Below, piece by piece: positions 1 through 8,859 of a stretch of DNA of 64,000 nt (positions within the stretch are counted from its first letter, which is position 1; every line of letters starts with the position of its first letter). This DNA is from Bin87 sp964502995 (GTDB lineage Bacteria > Chloroflexota > Dehalococcoidia > Lucifugimonadales > UBA3495). The notes beneath the pieces are model-generated. The model made no database searches and was not told where the DNA came from. It saw nothing but the letters and a program-made list of their open reading frames with translations. Position numbers and translations under genes: made by a program. The stretch lies in the NCBI GenBank assembly GCA_964502995.1, contig CAZCZB010000009.1, forward strand, positions 13,988 to 77,987. The letters run 5' to 3'.

Positions 1-566
1 TGAGCATCAACTTTGGGGACCTGAACAAGGGAATGGTGATTGAACTTGAGAACCAGCCCTGGCAGGTGATGGATTACGAGCGGCACAAGATGCAGCAGCG
101 GGCGCCGGTTACGCGGATCAAGATGCGGAACCTGATCAACGGCACCGTGATCGAGCGCACGTTCCAACGGTACGACACCGCGTTCAGCCTGGCCGAAGTG
201 GACAACCGCGAAACCCAGTATCTGTACACCGACGGGTCGCACTACTTTTTCATGGACCAGGAAACCTTCGACCAGCACGAGTTGACCAGCGAGCAGCTTG
301 GCGACAGCCTTGGATATCTCAAAGAGAGCATGATGGTTGAGGTGGTGTTCTACAAGGGCTCGGCCATCAACGTGAACCTGCCGATTCACGTGGAGTTGAA
401 AGTGGTGGACACTCCGCCGGCATTCAAGGGCAACACGGCGCAGGGCGGCAACAAGCCGGCAACGCTGGAGACGGGCCTGCAAATCACCGTGCCAATGTTC
501 ATAACGCCCGGGACGATTGTGAAGGTGGATACGCGCAACGCGACCTATTCGGAACGGGTTTCGTAA
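1..566 (+). CDS. efp: Translation elongation factor P (5' end cut by one base)
   Basis: EF-P binds the ribosome between the P and E sites and relieves stalling at proline runs. The frame is open from the first base. The window begins with TG followed by codons for Ser-Ile-Asn-Phe-Gly-Asp-Leu, so the start is almost certainly an ATG whose A lies just outside. That gives 188 residues, the usual EF-P length, with the KOW-like domain I followed by two OB domains. The C-terminal signature region (GTIVKVDTRNATYSERV) is well kept. The domain I loop that normally reads PGKG, with the modified Lys34, reads K30-M-Q-Q-R34-A-P here, so no lysine sits at the tip in a gap-free alignment. It is followed by xseA 22 bases later on the same strand. 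Confidence 0.95.
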   Translation, partial: SINFGDLNKGMVIELENQPWQVMDYERHKMQQRAPVTRIKMRNLINGTVIERTFQRYDTAFSLAEVDNRETQYLYTDGSHYFFMDQETFDQHELTSEQLGDSLGYLKESMMVEVVFYKGSAINVNLPIHVELKVVDTPPAFKGNTAQGGNKPATLETGLQITVPMFITPGTIVKVDTRNATYSERVS

Positions 567-588
567 GGCGCAGCAACTCGCTGAACAG

Positions 589-1923
589 ATGCTCTCCCCA
601 ATCGTTTATTCGGTCGGCCAGATCGCCGAATATCTCAAGGAAAAGCTTGAGTCGGACGGGTTGCTGTCGCGGCTGACGGTGCAGGGTGAGATTGCGAACC
701 TCCGCACGGTCGCGTCGGGGCATTCATATTTCAGCCTGCGTGAGGACGGAAGCACGATTCGTTGCGTGATGTTCCGGGGGCGTTCCGGACAGGAGTATCT
801 GGAAGAAGGCCAGGAGATACTGGCTGGAGGCAACTTCACGTTCTACGCGCCTTACGGCGAGGCGAACATGCAGGTGGCGGTGGCGTTGCCCGTGGGCGAG
901 GGTGCGCTGGCGCTGGAACTGGCGCGGCTCAAGCAGCAGTTGGCTGCGGAAGGATTGTTTGAGGAATCACGCAAGCGTCCGCTGCCGGTGTTTCCGCGGG
1001 TGATTGCCGTGGTGTCGTCGCCGGATGGGGCGGTTTGGCAGGACATCCAGAACGTCGTGCGCCGCAGGTACCCGCTGGCCGAGCTGAGGCTGGCGCCCAC
1101 GGCGGTCCAGGGAGATACGGCGGCAGGCCAGATTGCCAGAGCGATCACGGCCGTGAACGATGAACGCATCGCGGATGTGATAATCGTGGCCAGAGGCGGT
1201 GGGTCGTTGGAAGACCTGTGGTGTTTCAATTCGGAAGAAGTGGCGCGAGCCATATTCGCCAGTTCAATTCCGGTGATCTCGGGGGTTGGCCACGAAACGG
1301 ATTTCACAATCGCCGACGACGTGGCTGACCGCAGGGCGCCGACGCCATCGGCCGCCGCGGAGTTGGCGACGCCGGACCGCAGTCAATTGATGGCCAACGT
1401 ATTCGCGGCCGGCCAGCAGATGACCGCCACGATACTGGGACGCATAGACCGGAAACGTAGCGAAGTGGAGTTGCAACGGCAGCGGTTGCAACGCAGGGCT
1501 CCGGATGTTGGTTCGCTGATGCGCCAGGTTGATGGGTTGGCTGACCGGGCAACCGCCGCGATGCTCAGCCGGAAAGAGCGTTTGCAACGTGGACTGGAGG
1601 CGCAGCAGGCCAAGTTGACGGCGTTGGATCCGACGGCGACGTTGCGCAGGGGATACGCCATTGTCAGCCTGTCCGATAGCGGCCACGCCTTGACCGGGCC
1701 GGACCAGGTCAATGATGGCGAGGCCTTGAGCATCACGCTCAGTCGTGGGAAGCTCGACGCCATCGCGGGCACGGCGAACGGAGATCAACCGTCGGTGAGC
1801 AGCCCTGTGGCCAACGTCACGAAAGCCGACAGCAAACGCGACCAAGACAATGCTCCGGCAACTCCCAGGCCACGGAGACGCAAGGCGTCGGACAAACCGA
1901 CCGCCATGCGACCCCTGCTCTAA
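589..1923 (+). CDS. xseA: Exodeoxyribonuclease VII large subunit
   Basis: XseA is the catalytic subunit of exonuclease VII, which degrades single-stranded DNA to oligonucleotides together with XseB. The 444-residue product has the N-terminal OB fold (about residues 5-100). The catalytic domain shows SSPDGAVWQDI near 143-153, ARGGGSLEDLW at 201-211 and SGVGHETDFTIADDVADRRA at 231-250, all hallmarks of the family. A coiled-coil-like Arg/Gln-rich stretch follows. The C-terminal 50 residues are low complexity and end in a basic cluster (RPRRRK), a lineage-specific tail. XseB follows after 23 bases, so the two subunits are made from one transcript. Confidence 0.96.
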   Translation: MLSPIVYSVGQIAEYLKEKLESDGLLSRLTVQGEIANLRTVASGHSYFSLREDGSTIRCVMFRGRSGQEYLEEGQEILAGGNFTFYAPYGEANMQVAVALPVGEGALALELARLKQQLAAEGLFEESRKRPLPVFPRVIAVVSSPDGAVWQDIQNVVRRRYPLAELRLAPTAVQGDTAAGQIARAITAVNDERIADVIIVARGGGSLEDLWCFNSEEVARAIFASSIPVISGVGHETDFTIADDVADRRAPTPSAAAELATPDRSQLMANVFAAGQQMTATILGRIDRKRSEVELQRQRLQRRAPDVGSLMRQVDGLADRATAAMLSRKERLQRGLEAQQAKLTALDPTATLRRGYAIVSLSDSGHALTGPDQVNDGEALSITLSRGKLDAIAGTANGDQPSVSSPVANVTKADSKRDQDNAPATPRPRRRKASDKPTAMRPLL

Positions 1924-1946
1924 ATCTTCGACGGCGGTTTGCGACC

Positions 1947-2279
1947 ATGACTGAACCCACCGAAAGTTGGGCTGCCGAACTGGCCGCGCTTTCGTTCGAA
2001 GACGCTTACCGCAGGCTCGAAGAAACCGTGGGCCAACTGGAACGGGGAGAACTGGCGCTCACGGACGCGGAACTGCTGTACCGGCAGGGAATGGACCTGG
2101 CCAACCGGTGCCAACAGCTATTGGCCGAAGCCGAGTTGAGGATCACCCAGGTCGGCGACAGTCGCGCAATGGCCGCCGCATCCGGTGGTGGGCGTGAGAC
2201 CACGGACGATGATTGGGAATTGCCGCCGCCGGTCGATCCGGATGATCCGTCGCTGTTTGAAGATAACCCTCCGTTCTGA
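1947..2279 (+). CDS. xseB: Exodeoxyribonuclease VII small subunit
   Basis: XseB is the small helical subunit that assembles along XseA. The 110-residue product carries the family helix pair at about residues 16-65, with SFEDAYRRLEETVGQLERGE and the LYRQGMDLANRCQQLL segment. The C-terminal 35 residues are acidic and proline-rich and extend past the normal 70-80 residue length. It lies directly downstream of xseA and 27 bases upstream of the formyltransferase gene, consistent with one operon. Confidence 0.93.
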   Translation: MTEPTESWAAELAALSFEDAYRRLEETVGQLERGELALTDAELLYRQGMDLANRCQQLLAEAELRITQVGDSRAMAAASGGGRETTDDDWELPPPVDPDDPSLFEDNPPF

Positions 2280-2306
2280 CGAGCGCGCGTCCCGGATGGC
2301 CGCCAT

Positions 2307-3128
2307 ATGTTGCGCATAGGCTGGTTTTCCACAGGTCGGGGTGAAGGTTCGCGCGGATTGCTCACGTTCGTCGCGGATGCCATCGGCGCGGGCGAATTGG
2401 ACGGTCGCATCGAGTTCGTTTTCAGCAACCGGGAACCCGGAGAAGCCGAGGGGTCCGATGTCTTCTTTGAACTGGTGCGATCCTATGGGTTGTCGCTGGT
2501 AACGTTATCGTCGGCGCGCTTTCGCCGGGAACACGGCGGAGGCCCGATGTCGCGGCATCGTGTTGGGTTCGACCGAGAGGCGATGCGACTGCTGCAGTCT
2601 TATGAAGTGGACGTTTGTGCGTTGGCCGGATATATGCTCATCTGCAGCGGCGAAATGTGCCGTCGGTATCCTTTGCTGAACCTGCACGGAGCCTTGCCGG
2701 ACGGTCCAACCGGCACCTGGCAATCGGTGATATGGGAACTGATCGCGTCGAGAGCGACGAGAACCGGTTCGATGATTCACCTGGCGACCGAAGACGTGGA
2801 CCGGGGGCCCGTATTGACTCACTGCGTGCTGCCGATAGTCGGCGGTCAGTTCGATTCCGCATGGGAATCGCTGGAAGGACGGAACGAGGTTGCGGTTCGG
2901 GAGCAGGACGGTGAGGACAATGCCCTGTTTCAGTTGATTCGCGCCGAAGGTTACAGGCGTGAACCCTACCTGCTGTTGGAAACGCTCAAAGCCGTGGCGC
3001 AAAGCAAGGTGATGGTGCGCCCTGGCGAGGCCCTGGATGCGGAAGGCCGGCCGTTGTCCGAGTCGTACCCCGCCGGATATGCGCTGACGGGCGAGATTGA
3101 GGCCGCAATAACGAGGGACCAACGGTAA
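2307..3128 (+). CDS. PurN-like formyltransferase (phosphoribosylglycinamide formyltransferase family)
   Basis: The protein belongs to the formyl-transferase fold that moves a formyl group from 10-formyltetrahydrofolate, in PurN to GAR in purine synthesis. The catalytic triad is visible as Asn125 and His127 in NLHGALPDGP and Asp165 in TEDVDRGPVL, matching the N-H-D arrangement of PurN. At 273 residues it is about 60 longer than typical PurN, with the extra part at the C-terminus. PurF, PurM and PurH are encoded at the other end of the window, so it may supply the GAR formylation step, but a different formyl acceptor is possible. It is co-directional with xseB and convergent with clpX. Confidence 0.8.
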   Translation: MLRIGWFSTGRGEGSRGLLTFVADAIGAGELDGRIEFVFSNREPGEAEGSDVFFELVRSYGLSLVTLSSARFRREHGGGPMSRHRVGFDREAMRLLQSYEVDVCALAGYMLICSGEMCRRYPLLNLHGALPDGPTGTWQSVIWELIASRATRTGSMIHLATEDVDRGPVLTHCVLPIVGGQFDSAWESLEGRNEVAVREQDGEDNALFQLIRAEGYRREPYLLLETLKAVAQSKVMVRPGEALDAEGRPLSESYPAGYALTGEIEAAITRDQR

Positions 3129-3151
3129 TCTGATCCGCCCGGGGTTCAGCT

Positions 3152-4561
3152 TCAGGCGGTTTTGAGGTCTTCCTCGTCATCCCGGACTGAACGGGCCAGC
3201 GCTGACTTGAGGGTCAGGTAGCGACCTCCGGCCCGCCGGTACAGTCGTGGTGAATCATTACCGGTTATCGCGCTGCCATGCACTACGCACCGCCCGATGT
3301 CGTCCAGCGATGGCAACTCGTACATGACCTCAAGCAGGGCGTCCTCCACGATGTGCCGAAGGACTCGGGCGCCCGTCTGATAGGAAAGAGCGCGTTCGGC
3401 GGCGGCGGTCAGCGCGTCGTCGGTGAACTCCAACTTGACATCGTCCAGGGCAAATAGCTGTTGGTATTGCTTCACGATGGCGTTCTTGGGTTCGATCAGG
3501 ACCCGGATCAGCGCCTCACGGTCCAGGGGTTGCAGCGCCGAAACGATGGGCAGGCGGCCCACCAGTTCGGGTATGAACCCGAACTGCAGCAGGTCTTCCG
3601 GCGTCACCTGTTCCAGCGCGTTGCCGTCTGTCTCGTTGCGATCGGCGCGATCCGCCGCATTGGCCAGGAATCCCATGGACGAGCCGGTGGACATACGCTG
3701 GGTGATCATTTCCTCCAGGCCATCGAAGGCTCCGCCGCAGATGAACAGGATGTTGCGCGTATTGATCTGCAACATCTCCTGGTGTGGGTGCTTCCGGCCG
3801 CCCTGGGGCGGGACGTTGGCGACGCATCCCTCGATGATCTTCAATAATTCCTGCTGGACGCCTTCGCCGGCGACGTCGCGGGTGATGGAACGGTTGACGC
3901 CTTCCTTCCGCGCTATCTTGTCCAACTCGTCGATGTAAATGATCCCGTGTTCGGCCTTGGGAATGTCCCAGTCGGCGGCCTGGATGAGGCGCAGGAGGAT
4001 GTTCTCCACATCCTCACCGACGTATCCCGATTCGGTCAGGGAGGTGGCATCGCAGATCGCGAAGGGCACCTCCAGGGTGCGGGCCAGGGTCTCGGCCAGC
4101 AGGGTCTTGCCGGAGCCGGTCGGGCCGATCAGGAGGATGTTCGACTTCTGGACTTCGACGTCGGTGGTGATAGCCTCGCTGCGGATGCGCTTGAAGTGAT
4201 TGTAGACGGCAACCGCCAGCGTCTTCTTGGCCCTTTCCTGACCGATCACATACGCGTCGAGATTCGCGTCGATTTCCCGGGGTACCAGCGTGGTCGGCGA
4301 TTCGACGGATTCGCCACCCGATCCGTCGGCCAGTTCAACCCGGTCAGCGCTTCGTTGTGGGCGGCGTGTGGCCTCTTCGGTCCGTTGGTTCCCGCTGCGC
4401 TCGGCGACGTAAGCGGCGAGTTCTCTTATGCAGTCGAAGCAGATACCGCCACGGTTTTGGCCGGGCGGTCGCATGAGACGGTTCTGGGGAAACAGGCTGT
4501 TGCAAAAGGCACAGCGATGGGAATTGCGGTTGGCGTTGCCACTGCGATTTCTGCTTGTCAT
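3152..4561 (-). CDS. clpX: ATP-dependent Clp protease ATP-binding subunit ClpX
   Basis: ClpX is the AAA+ unfoldase that feeds substrates into ClpP. The 469-residue product has an N-terminal zinc-binding domain (Cys17, Cys20, Cys41, Cys44), Walker A GPTGSGKT at 146-153, the pore loop GYVG at 179-182, Walker B IIYIDE at 207-212 and the RKH loop at 256-258. The ClpP-docking loop reads SSMGF near 294-298, with Met in place of the common Ile of IGF. A 45-residue low-complexity linker joins the zinc domain to the ATPase. It is the last gene of the tig-clpP-clpP-clpX operon, 44 bases after the second clpP. Confidence 0.97.
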   Translation of the reverse strand: MTSRNRSGNANRNSHRCAFCNSLFPQNRLMRPPGQNRGGICFDCIRELAAYVAERSGNQRTEEATRRPQRSADRVELADGSGGESVESPTTLVPREIDANLDAYVIGQERAKKTLAVAVYNHFKRIRSEAITTDVEVQKSNILLIGPTGSGKTLLAETLARTLEVPFAICDATSLTESGYVGEDVENILLRLIQAADWDIPKAEHGIIYIDELDKIARKEGVNRSITRDVAGEGVQQELLKIIEGCVANVPPQGGRKHPHQEMLQINTRNILFICGGAFDGLEEMITQRMSTGSSMGFLANAADRADRNETDGNALEQVTPEDLLQFGFIPELVGRLPIVSALQPLDREALIRVLIEPKNAIVKQYQQLFALDDVKLEFTDDALTAAAERALSYQTGARVLRHIVEDALLEVMYELPSLDDIGRCVVHGSAITGNDSPRLYRRAGGRYLTLKSALARSVRDDEEDLKTA

Positions 4562-4605
4562 TACGATCAGCCTGTTGGTGGGGGGTGTGGGGAGGAGAGG
4601 CTGGA

Positions 4606-5256
4606 TCAGGCGGCTTCTGCTTCGGTTTCCTCCGCTTGGGCGCCAAGAATTTCATCCACGATGCCATACTCGATAGCCTCGTCGGCGGTGAGGAAGAAAT
4701 CGCGGTCGGTGTCGTCGGAGATCTTTTCGATGGCCTGGCCGGTGGCTTCGGACAGGATCTTGGACAGGCGTTCCTTGAGGCGGACGATTTCCTTGGCCTG
4801 GATTTCGATGTCGGCGGCCTGACCCTGGAAGCTGCCCACGTTGGGCTGGTGCATGTGTACGGTGGAGTTGGGCAGGCAGTAGCGCTTGCCCTTGGCTCCG
4901 TTGGCGAGCAGGACGGTGGCCATGCTGGCGGCGGTGCCCACGCAGATGGTGGACACCTGCGAGTTGATGAGGCGCATGGTGTCCAGAATCGCGAGTCCGG
5001 ACGCGATGTAACCGCCTGGGCTGTTGATGTACAGGCTGATGTCCCGGTCGCGGTCCTCGCGTTCCAGGTAGAGAAGCTGGGCGATGATCACGTTGGCGAC
5101 CTGGTCGGTTATGGGTGTGCCAAGATAGATGATGCGCTCGCGCAGCAGGAGCGAATAGATATCGAAAGCGCGCTCGCCCCGGGGACTGGTCTCGATGACC
5201 ATGGGGACGATATTGGTGGGTTGCAGCAACGGTGAGTCTTCAAAGGGCAGGGCCAT
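4606..5256 (-). CDS. clpP: ATP-dependent Clp protease proteolytic subunit (second copy)
   Basis: This is a serine protease subunit that forms the barrel of the Clp protease. The chosen start at 5256 gives 216 residues and has CAGGAG a few bases upstream. A longer open frame would overlap the preceding clpP and adds residues unlike the family. Catalytic residues are Ser111 (GTAASMATVLL), His136 (HMHQP) and Asp182 (KISDDTDRDFF). The hydrophobic pocket and handle regions look normal. It is about as long as its upstream neighbour but differs clearly from it, so the pair may form a mixed two-ring ClpP1P2 complex. ClpX follows in the same operon. Confidence 0.95.
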   Translation of the reverse strand: MALPFEDSPLLQPTNIVPMVIETSPRGERAFDIYSLLLRERIIYLGTPITDQVANVIIAQLLYLEREDRDRDISLYINSPGGYIASGLAILDTMRLINSQVSTICVGTAASMATVLLANGAKGKRYCLPNSTVHMHQPNVGSFQGQAADIEIQAKEIVRLKERLSKILSEATGQAIEKISDDTDRDFFLTADEAIEYGIVDEILGAQAEETEAEAA

Positions 5257-5311
5257 TGTGGTCTCCTGAGGTTGGGCGATGAATTGCCCCGGTTGAGCGT
5301 CGTGGGGGTAT

Positions 5312-5959
5312 CTAGGCAGCGGAGCGGTTGAATGCGTCGGGCAATTCGGACAGGACGTGGTCAACGATACCGTATTCGACGGCGGTATCGGCGTCCATCC
5401 AGTAGTCGCGGTCCGAATCGCGAGAAATCTTGTCGAACGGCTGGTCGCAGTTTTCCGAAAGGATGGTGTTCAGCCGTTCACGAAGCCGCAGGATTTCCTG
5501 TGCGGTGATCTCGATGTCGGAGGCGCTACCCTGTATGCCGCCCATGACCTGGTGGATCAGAACAGTGGAGTTGCGGGTGCAATAGCGCTTGCCCTTCGCA
5601 CCGCCGGAAAGCAGGACGGCGCCCATGCTGGCGGCTTTGCCCAGGCATATCGTGGCCACGTCCGGCTTGATCATCTGCATGGTGTCGTAAATGGCCATGC
5701 CGTCCAGTACCGAACCACCGGGCGAATTGATATAGAGGTAAATGTCCTCGTCGGGATTCTCCCAGCCCAGGTAGAGCAACTGGGAAACGACGGCGTTGGA
5801 TATTTCGTCGTCCACCGGTGTGCCCAGATAGATGATGCGGGCTTGAAGCAAAAGCGAGTACGGGTTGAACGCGCGCTCGCCCTCGGTGGTGGGTCGGATA
5901 ATACCGGGGAGAACGTTTTGCGGCAGCATGGGTTCCCGCGGACTGGGGAGGTGCAACAT
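5312..5959 (-). CDS. clpP: ATP-dependent Clp protease proteolytic subunit (first copy)
   Basis: The 215-residue product is a ClpP serine protease with an intact triad: Ser111 (GKAASMGAVLL), His136 (LIHQVMGG) and Asp181 (KISRDSDRDYW). The start at 5959 lies behind an AGGAGC ribosome site; a second in-frame ATG ten codons later is a possible alternative. Residues 1-20 form a short N-terminal segment that may be processed, as in many ClpP proteins. It follows tig after 32 bases and precedes the second clpP by 55 bases. Order and spacing support one transcript starting upstream of tig. Confidence 0.96.
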   Translation of the reverse strand: MLHLPSPREPMLPQNVLPGIIRPTTEGERAFNPYSLLLQARIIYLGTPVDDEISNAVVSQLLYLGWENPDEDIYLYINSPGGSVLDGMAIYDTMQMIKPDVATICLGKAASMGAVLLSGGAKGKRYCTRNSTVLIHQVMGGIQGSASDIEITAQEILRLRERLNTILSENCDQPFDKISRDSDRDYWMDADTAVEYGIVDHVLSELPDAFNRSAA

Positions 5960-5991
5960 TAGAAGAAGCTCCTGGGAGTGATGGGCCTTGA

Positions 5992-7410
5992 TCAGGCCTG
6001 GTTTTGGGGTTCGCCTTCGGATTCGCCCGACGGCTCGGTGGGTTCCGGTTCTTCGGGCGTTTCAGGTGCGTCAGTATCGGCGGTGGTTTCGTCTGCGGCG
6101 CTGTCTTCCGCCAATTTGCCCTGGGTGATGTCGGTCAGGCGCTCAAGGACGCGGCGGCTGTGGAGGGAGGACCGGATGTTGTCGCGCGTGGCCTCCGAGT
6201 CCAAAAACTCGCGCAGAGTGTCGAGGTTTTCCTGTTCAGCCTCTTCGGTGGTGGACATCTCAAACAGCCGCTCTGTCTCGGACTGGATGTCTTCGTCGGA
6301 TACCTCGATTTCCTCTACCTCGGCGAGTTTTCGCAGGACGAGTCCACCGACCAGGCGCCGCTCGGCGCTGGGGCGCATTTCTTCAAGGAATTCTTCGGTG
6401 GTCTTGCCCATGAATCGCAGGTAGGTGGGCAGGTCGATGCCCTGCTGCCGAAGCATGCGTTCGCGGTCGGCCTGGAGGGCTTCGAGTTCCCTGTCGTACA
6501 GGATTGGCGACGCGTTGATGACCGCCGCTTCGCAGAGCGCTTCGAGGCTTTTCTGCTCGAGTTCGTTCTGCGCGGTGGCCTGGGCCTGGTTGGTCAACGA
6601 CTCGCGTACGCTGTCGCGCAACCCGTCAACGTCGTCAAATCCCTCGCCGATTGATTTAGCGAATTCGTCGTCGATCTCGGGCAAGTTCTTTTCTTTTACA
6701 GAAAGGACTGACACCTTGAATTGCACATCTTTTCCGGCGTATTGTTCCCGCGGGTAGTCCTCAGGAATGGTAACGGTGAATTCCCGCTCATCTTCTTCCG
6801 ACATCCCAATCAGGTTGGGAGCGAAACCGGGGAAAGGAAGGAGGTTTTCCTCCTGCGGGACGTATTCGATGTCCTTGTCGTCAACCACCAACTCGCCGTC
6901 CATGTCTCCGCTGACATCGACGTTGAGACGGTCGCCGTACTCTGCCGGACGTTCTACCGGCACCCAAACAGCCTGCTCTTCCTGCAAGCGCTGGATGACG
7001 CTATCCACCTGTTCGTCGCCTATCTCCACAGGCTCGGTTTCGACTCGGAGGTCGCGGTAATCGCCCAGGTCGATGGTGGGTTCAAGTGGGACGGTCGCGG
7101 TGAACGACACGGGCTCCAGGTCGGTTACCTCGATACTGGGTTCTGCAAACGCGGATACGTCCTGTTCGGTGAGGACCTTGTCGAGCGTCTCGGGAACCAT
7201 GAACTCGAGGGCTTCCTGCAGCAGAGCAGCGCGACCGATCATGCTCTCTACGACATGGCGCGGCGCCTTGCCTCGGCGAAAACCAGGAATGTTGATTCGG
7301 GAAACTGTGCGCCGGTAGGACCGATCCAGGAAAGGAGTTTCGTCCTCGGGTTCCAACTCCACAGTCAGTGTGATTTCGATGGGTGTTGCGTTGTCCCTGG
7401 TGACCTTCAC
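5992..7410 (-). CDS. tig: Trigger factor (ribosome-bound chaperone, peptidyl-prolyl isomerase)
   Basis: Trigger factor binds ribosomal protein L23 at the tunnel exit and shields nascent chains. The ribosome-binding signature GFRRGKAP lies in the N-terminal domain, followed by the FKBP-type isomerase domain and a long helical C-terminal domain. The C-terminus is a Glu/Pro/Thr-rich acidic tail. The frame stays open for 54 codons upstream, but family members begin at the MKVTRDNATPIE-like sequence, so the GTG at 7410 is preferred. TAGGAG lies about ten bases before it. That start gives 472 residues. This is the first gene of the tig-clpP-clpP-clpX operon. Confidence 0.95.
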   Translation of the reverse strand: MKVTRDNATPIEITLTVELEPEDETPFLDRSYRRTVSRINIPGFRRGKAPRHVVESMIGRAALLQEALEFMVPETLDKVLTEQDVSAFAEPSIEVTDLEPVSFTATVPLEPTIDLGDYRDLRVETEPVEIGDEQVDSVIQRLQEEQAVWVPVERPAEYGDRLNVDVSGDMDGELVVDDKDIEYVPQEENLLPFPGFAPNLIGMSEEDEREFTVTIPEDYPREQYAGKDVQFKVSVLSVKEKNLPEIDDEFAKSIGEGFDDVDGLRDSVRESLTNQAQATAQNELEQKSLEALCEAAVINASPILYDRELEALQADRERMLRQQGIDLPTYLRFMGKTTEEFLEEMRPSAERRLVGGLVLRKLAEVEEIEVSDEDIQSETERLFEMSTTEEAEQENLDTLREFLDSEATRDNIRSSLHSRRVLERLTDITQGKLAEDSAADETTADTDAPETPEEPEPTEPSGESEGEPQNQA

Positions 7411-7426
7411 CGCCGGTACACTCCTA

Positions 7427-7456
7427 ATGACCGATTGCCTTATGACCGATTTCCTT
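7427..7456. repeat. Two tandem 15-bp units in the tig leader
   Basis: Units 7427-7441 and 7442-7456 are identical except for one base. On the tig (minus) strand each unit starts with AAGG and ends in GGTCAT, so the leader carries purine-rich pseudo-Shine-Dalgarno runs just ahead of the real TAGGAG site. Function is unknown; slippage during replication is the simplest origin. Confidence 0.7.
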
Positions 7457-7508
7457 GCATAAAGCGTCGGGCAGGGCGGTATCCCGCCGCGTACCCGATA
7501 GGGTTGCG

Positions 7509-7514
7509 AGTATA
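7509..7514 (-). promoter_or_regulatory. Candidate -10 element for the tig operon
   Basis: The minus strand reads TATACT at 7514-7509, about 100 bases upstream of the tig GTG. No convincing -35 hexamer is seen at the proper distance. The assignment rests on the -10 match and its position in the divergent tig/rsmH gap. The rest of this gap (7515-7748) is AT-richer than its surroundings but holds no gene that I can support. Confidence 0.4.
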
Positions 7515-7748
7515 GCACACCCACCGTTACAGGAAAAAGGCGACGGCATGCGGTCCGGCCGCCGTTTCGCAATCGCGAATCGCCGGCGTCGGTCCATAAT
7601 TTGTCAAGTTTTCAAAAATCGCCAAACTTCGCATGGCCGACCGTGAGCATTGGAATATGTGCCTTTGTTACATTCAGTCACGCGAATGGCCCGCCCGAGG
7701 CGAGCCCTGTTCGCAACCATTTGCGACGATGAGTAAGGCTGAACTGAA

Positions 7749-8786
7749 ATGGTGACGGCGCGAATCGCGGCAGCTGACCGTTGGGTTCCCGGCTTGCGGG
7801 TCAAGCCGGCCGTTTCCGTTGTGCCTCCGGTGCGAACCCTGGCGAGTTCGGACGCGCGCACCGGCCCGATTCACCAGCCCGTGATGGTCGCCGAGGTGAT
7901 CGAATACATCCAGGTATCGGATGGAAAGGTTTACCTGGACGGCACGCTGGGTGAAGGCGGCCACGCTGAAAGAATACTCCAGCAGTCCGGTCCTGACGGG
8001 ATTCTGCTGGGAATAGATCGCGACCCCCGATCCCTGGAAACGGCCCGCCGCAGACTGGACCCATACGGACAACGAGCCACGGTCGCCCACGGCAGTTACG
8101 CCGACATGGTCAGCATCGCCGCGGACAACGACATTCAAGGGGTGGATGGCGTACTGCTGGACCTGGGCTTTTCGTCGCGCCAGATTGAAGGCGCCGGCTA
8201 CGGGTTGTCGTTCCAAACCGACGAACTTCTGGATATGAGGTATGACCCCAACGGCGAAACGGCCGCCGAAATAGTCAACCGTTCCAGCGAAACCGTTTTG
8301 GCCGATCTCATTTACAGGTATGGAGAAGAGCGAGGAAGCAGGGCTGTTGCCCGGCATATCGTCCGTAACCGCCCCATCCGGACGACCGGTGAGTTGGCGC
8401 GAGTGGTTTCGCAGGCGCTCGGAGGCCGGCGCGGGCGGACGCACCCGGCGACCCGCACGTTCCAGGCCCTGAGGATCGCGGTTAACCGCGAACTGGAACA
8501 CCTGGAAGCGGGGTTGGCGGCGGCCGGTGATCTGCTGAATCCGGGAGGGAGGCTGATTGTGATCAGCTACCACAGCCTGGAAGACCGTATCGTAAAGAGT
8601 TGGGTGGAACGTCAGACCGCCAGGTGCCTGTGTCCACCCGAGTTGCCCATGTGCATCTGCGGGCAGCAGCCAACGTTTAGAGCCGTACGCCGCCGTGTAT
8701 TGCGACCATCCGAATCCGAACAGGCATCAAACCCACGGAGTCGCAGCGCGGTGATGCGGATAGTGGAAAAGAACGATGTTTCATAA
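7749..8786 (+). CDS. rsmH: 16S rRNA (cytosine1402-N4)-methyltransferase
   Basis: RsmH (MraW) methylates N4 of C1402 in 16S rRNA using S-adenosylmethionine. The SAM-binding motif DGTLGEGGH is at residues 64-72, and family motifs HQPVM (42-46), LLDLGFSSRQI and VISYHSLEDRIVK are all present. The 345-residue product has about 40 extra N-terminal residues before the conserved start, so translation might begin further in, although no later start has a better ribosome site. It opens the division cluster and is followed by ftsA with no mraZ, ftsL, ftsI or mur genes. Confidence 0.95.
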   Translation: MVTARIAAADRWVPGLRVKPAVSVVPPVRTLASSDARTGPIHQPVMVAEVIEYIQVSDGKVYLDGTLGEGGHAERILQQSGPDGILLGIDRDPRSLETARRRLDPYGQRATVAHGSYADMVSIAADNDIQGVDGVLLDLGFSSRQIEGAGYGLSFQTDELLDMRYDPNGETAAEIVNRSSETVLADLIYRYGEERGSRAVARHIVRNRPIRTTGELARVVSQALGGRRGRTHPATRTFQALRIAVNRELEHLEAGLAAAGDLLNPGGRLIVISYHSLEDRIVKSWVERQTARCLCPPELPMCICGQQPTFRAVRRRVLRPSESEQASNPRSRSAVMRIVEKNDVS

Positions 8787-8859
8787 TCCTTGAGTTGATC
8801 CCGAATTGGGACCCGGCATTCCGGCAAACTGATGACATTCTGAGAAAGGACTCTAAAAA

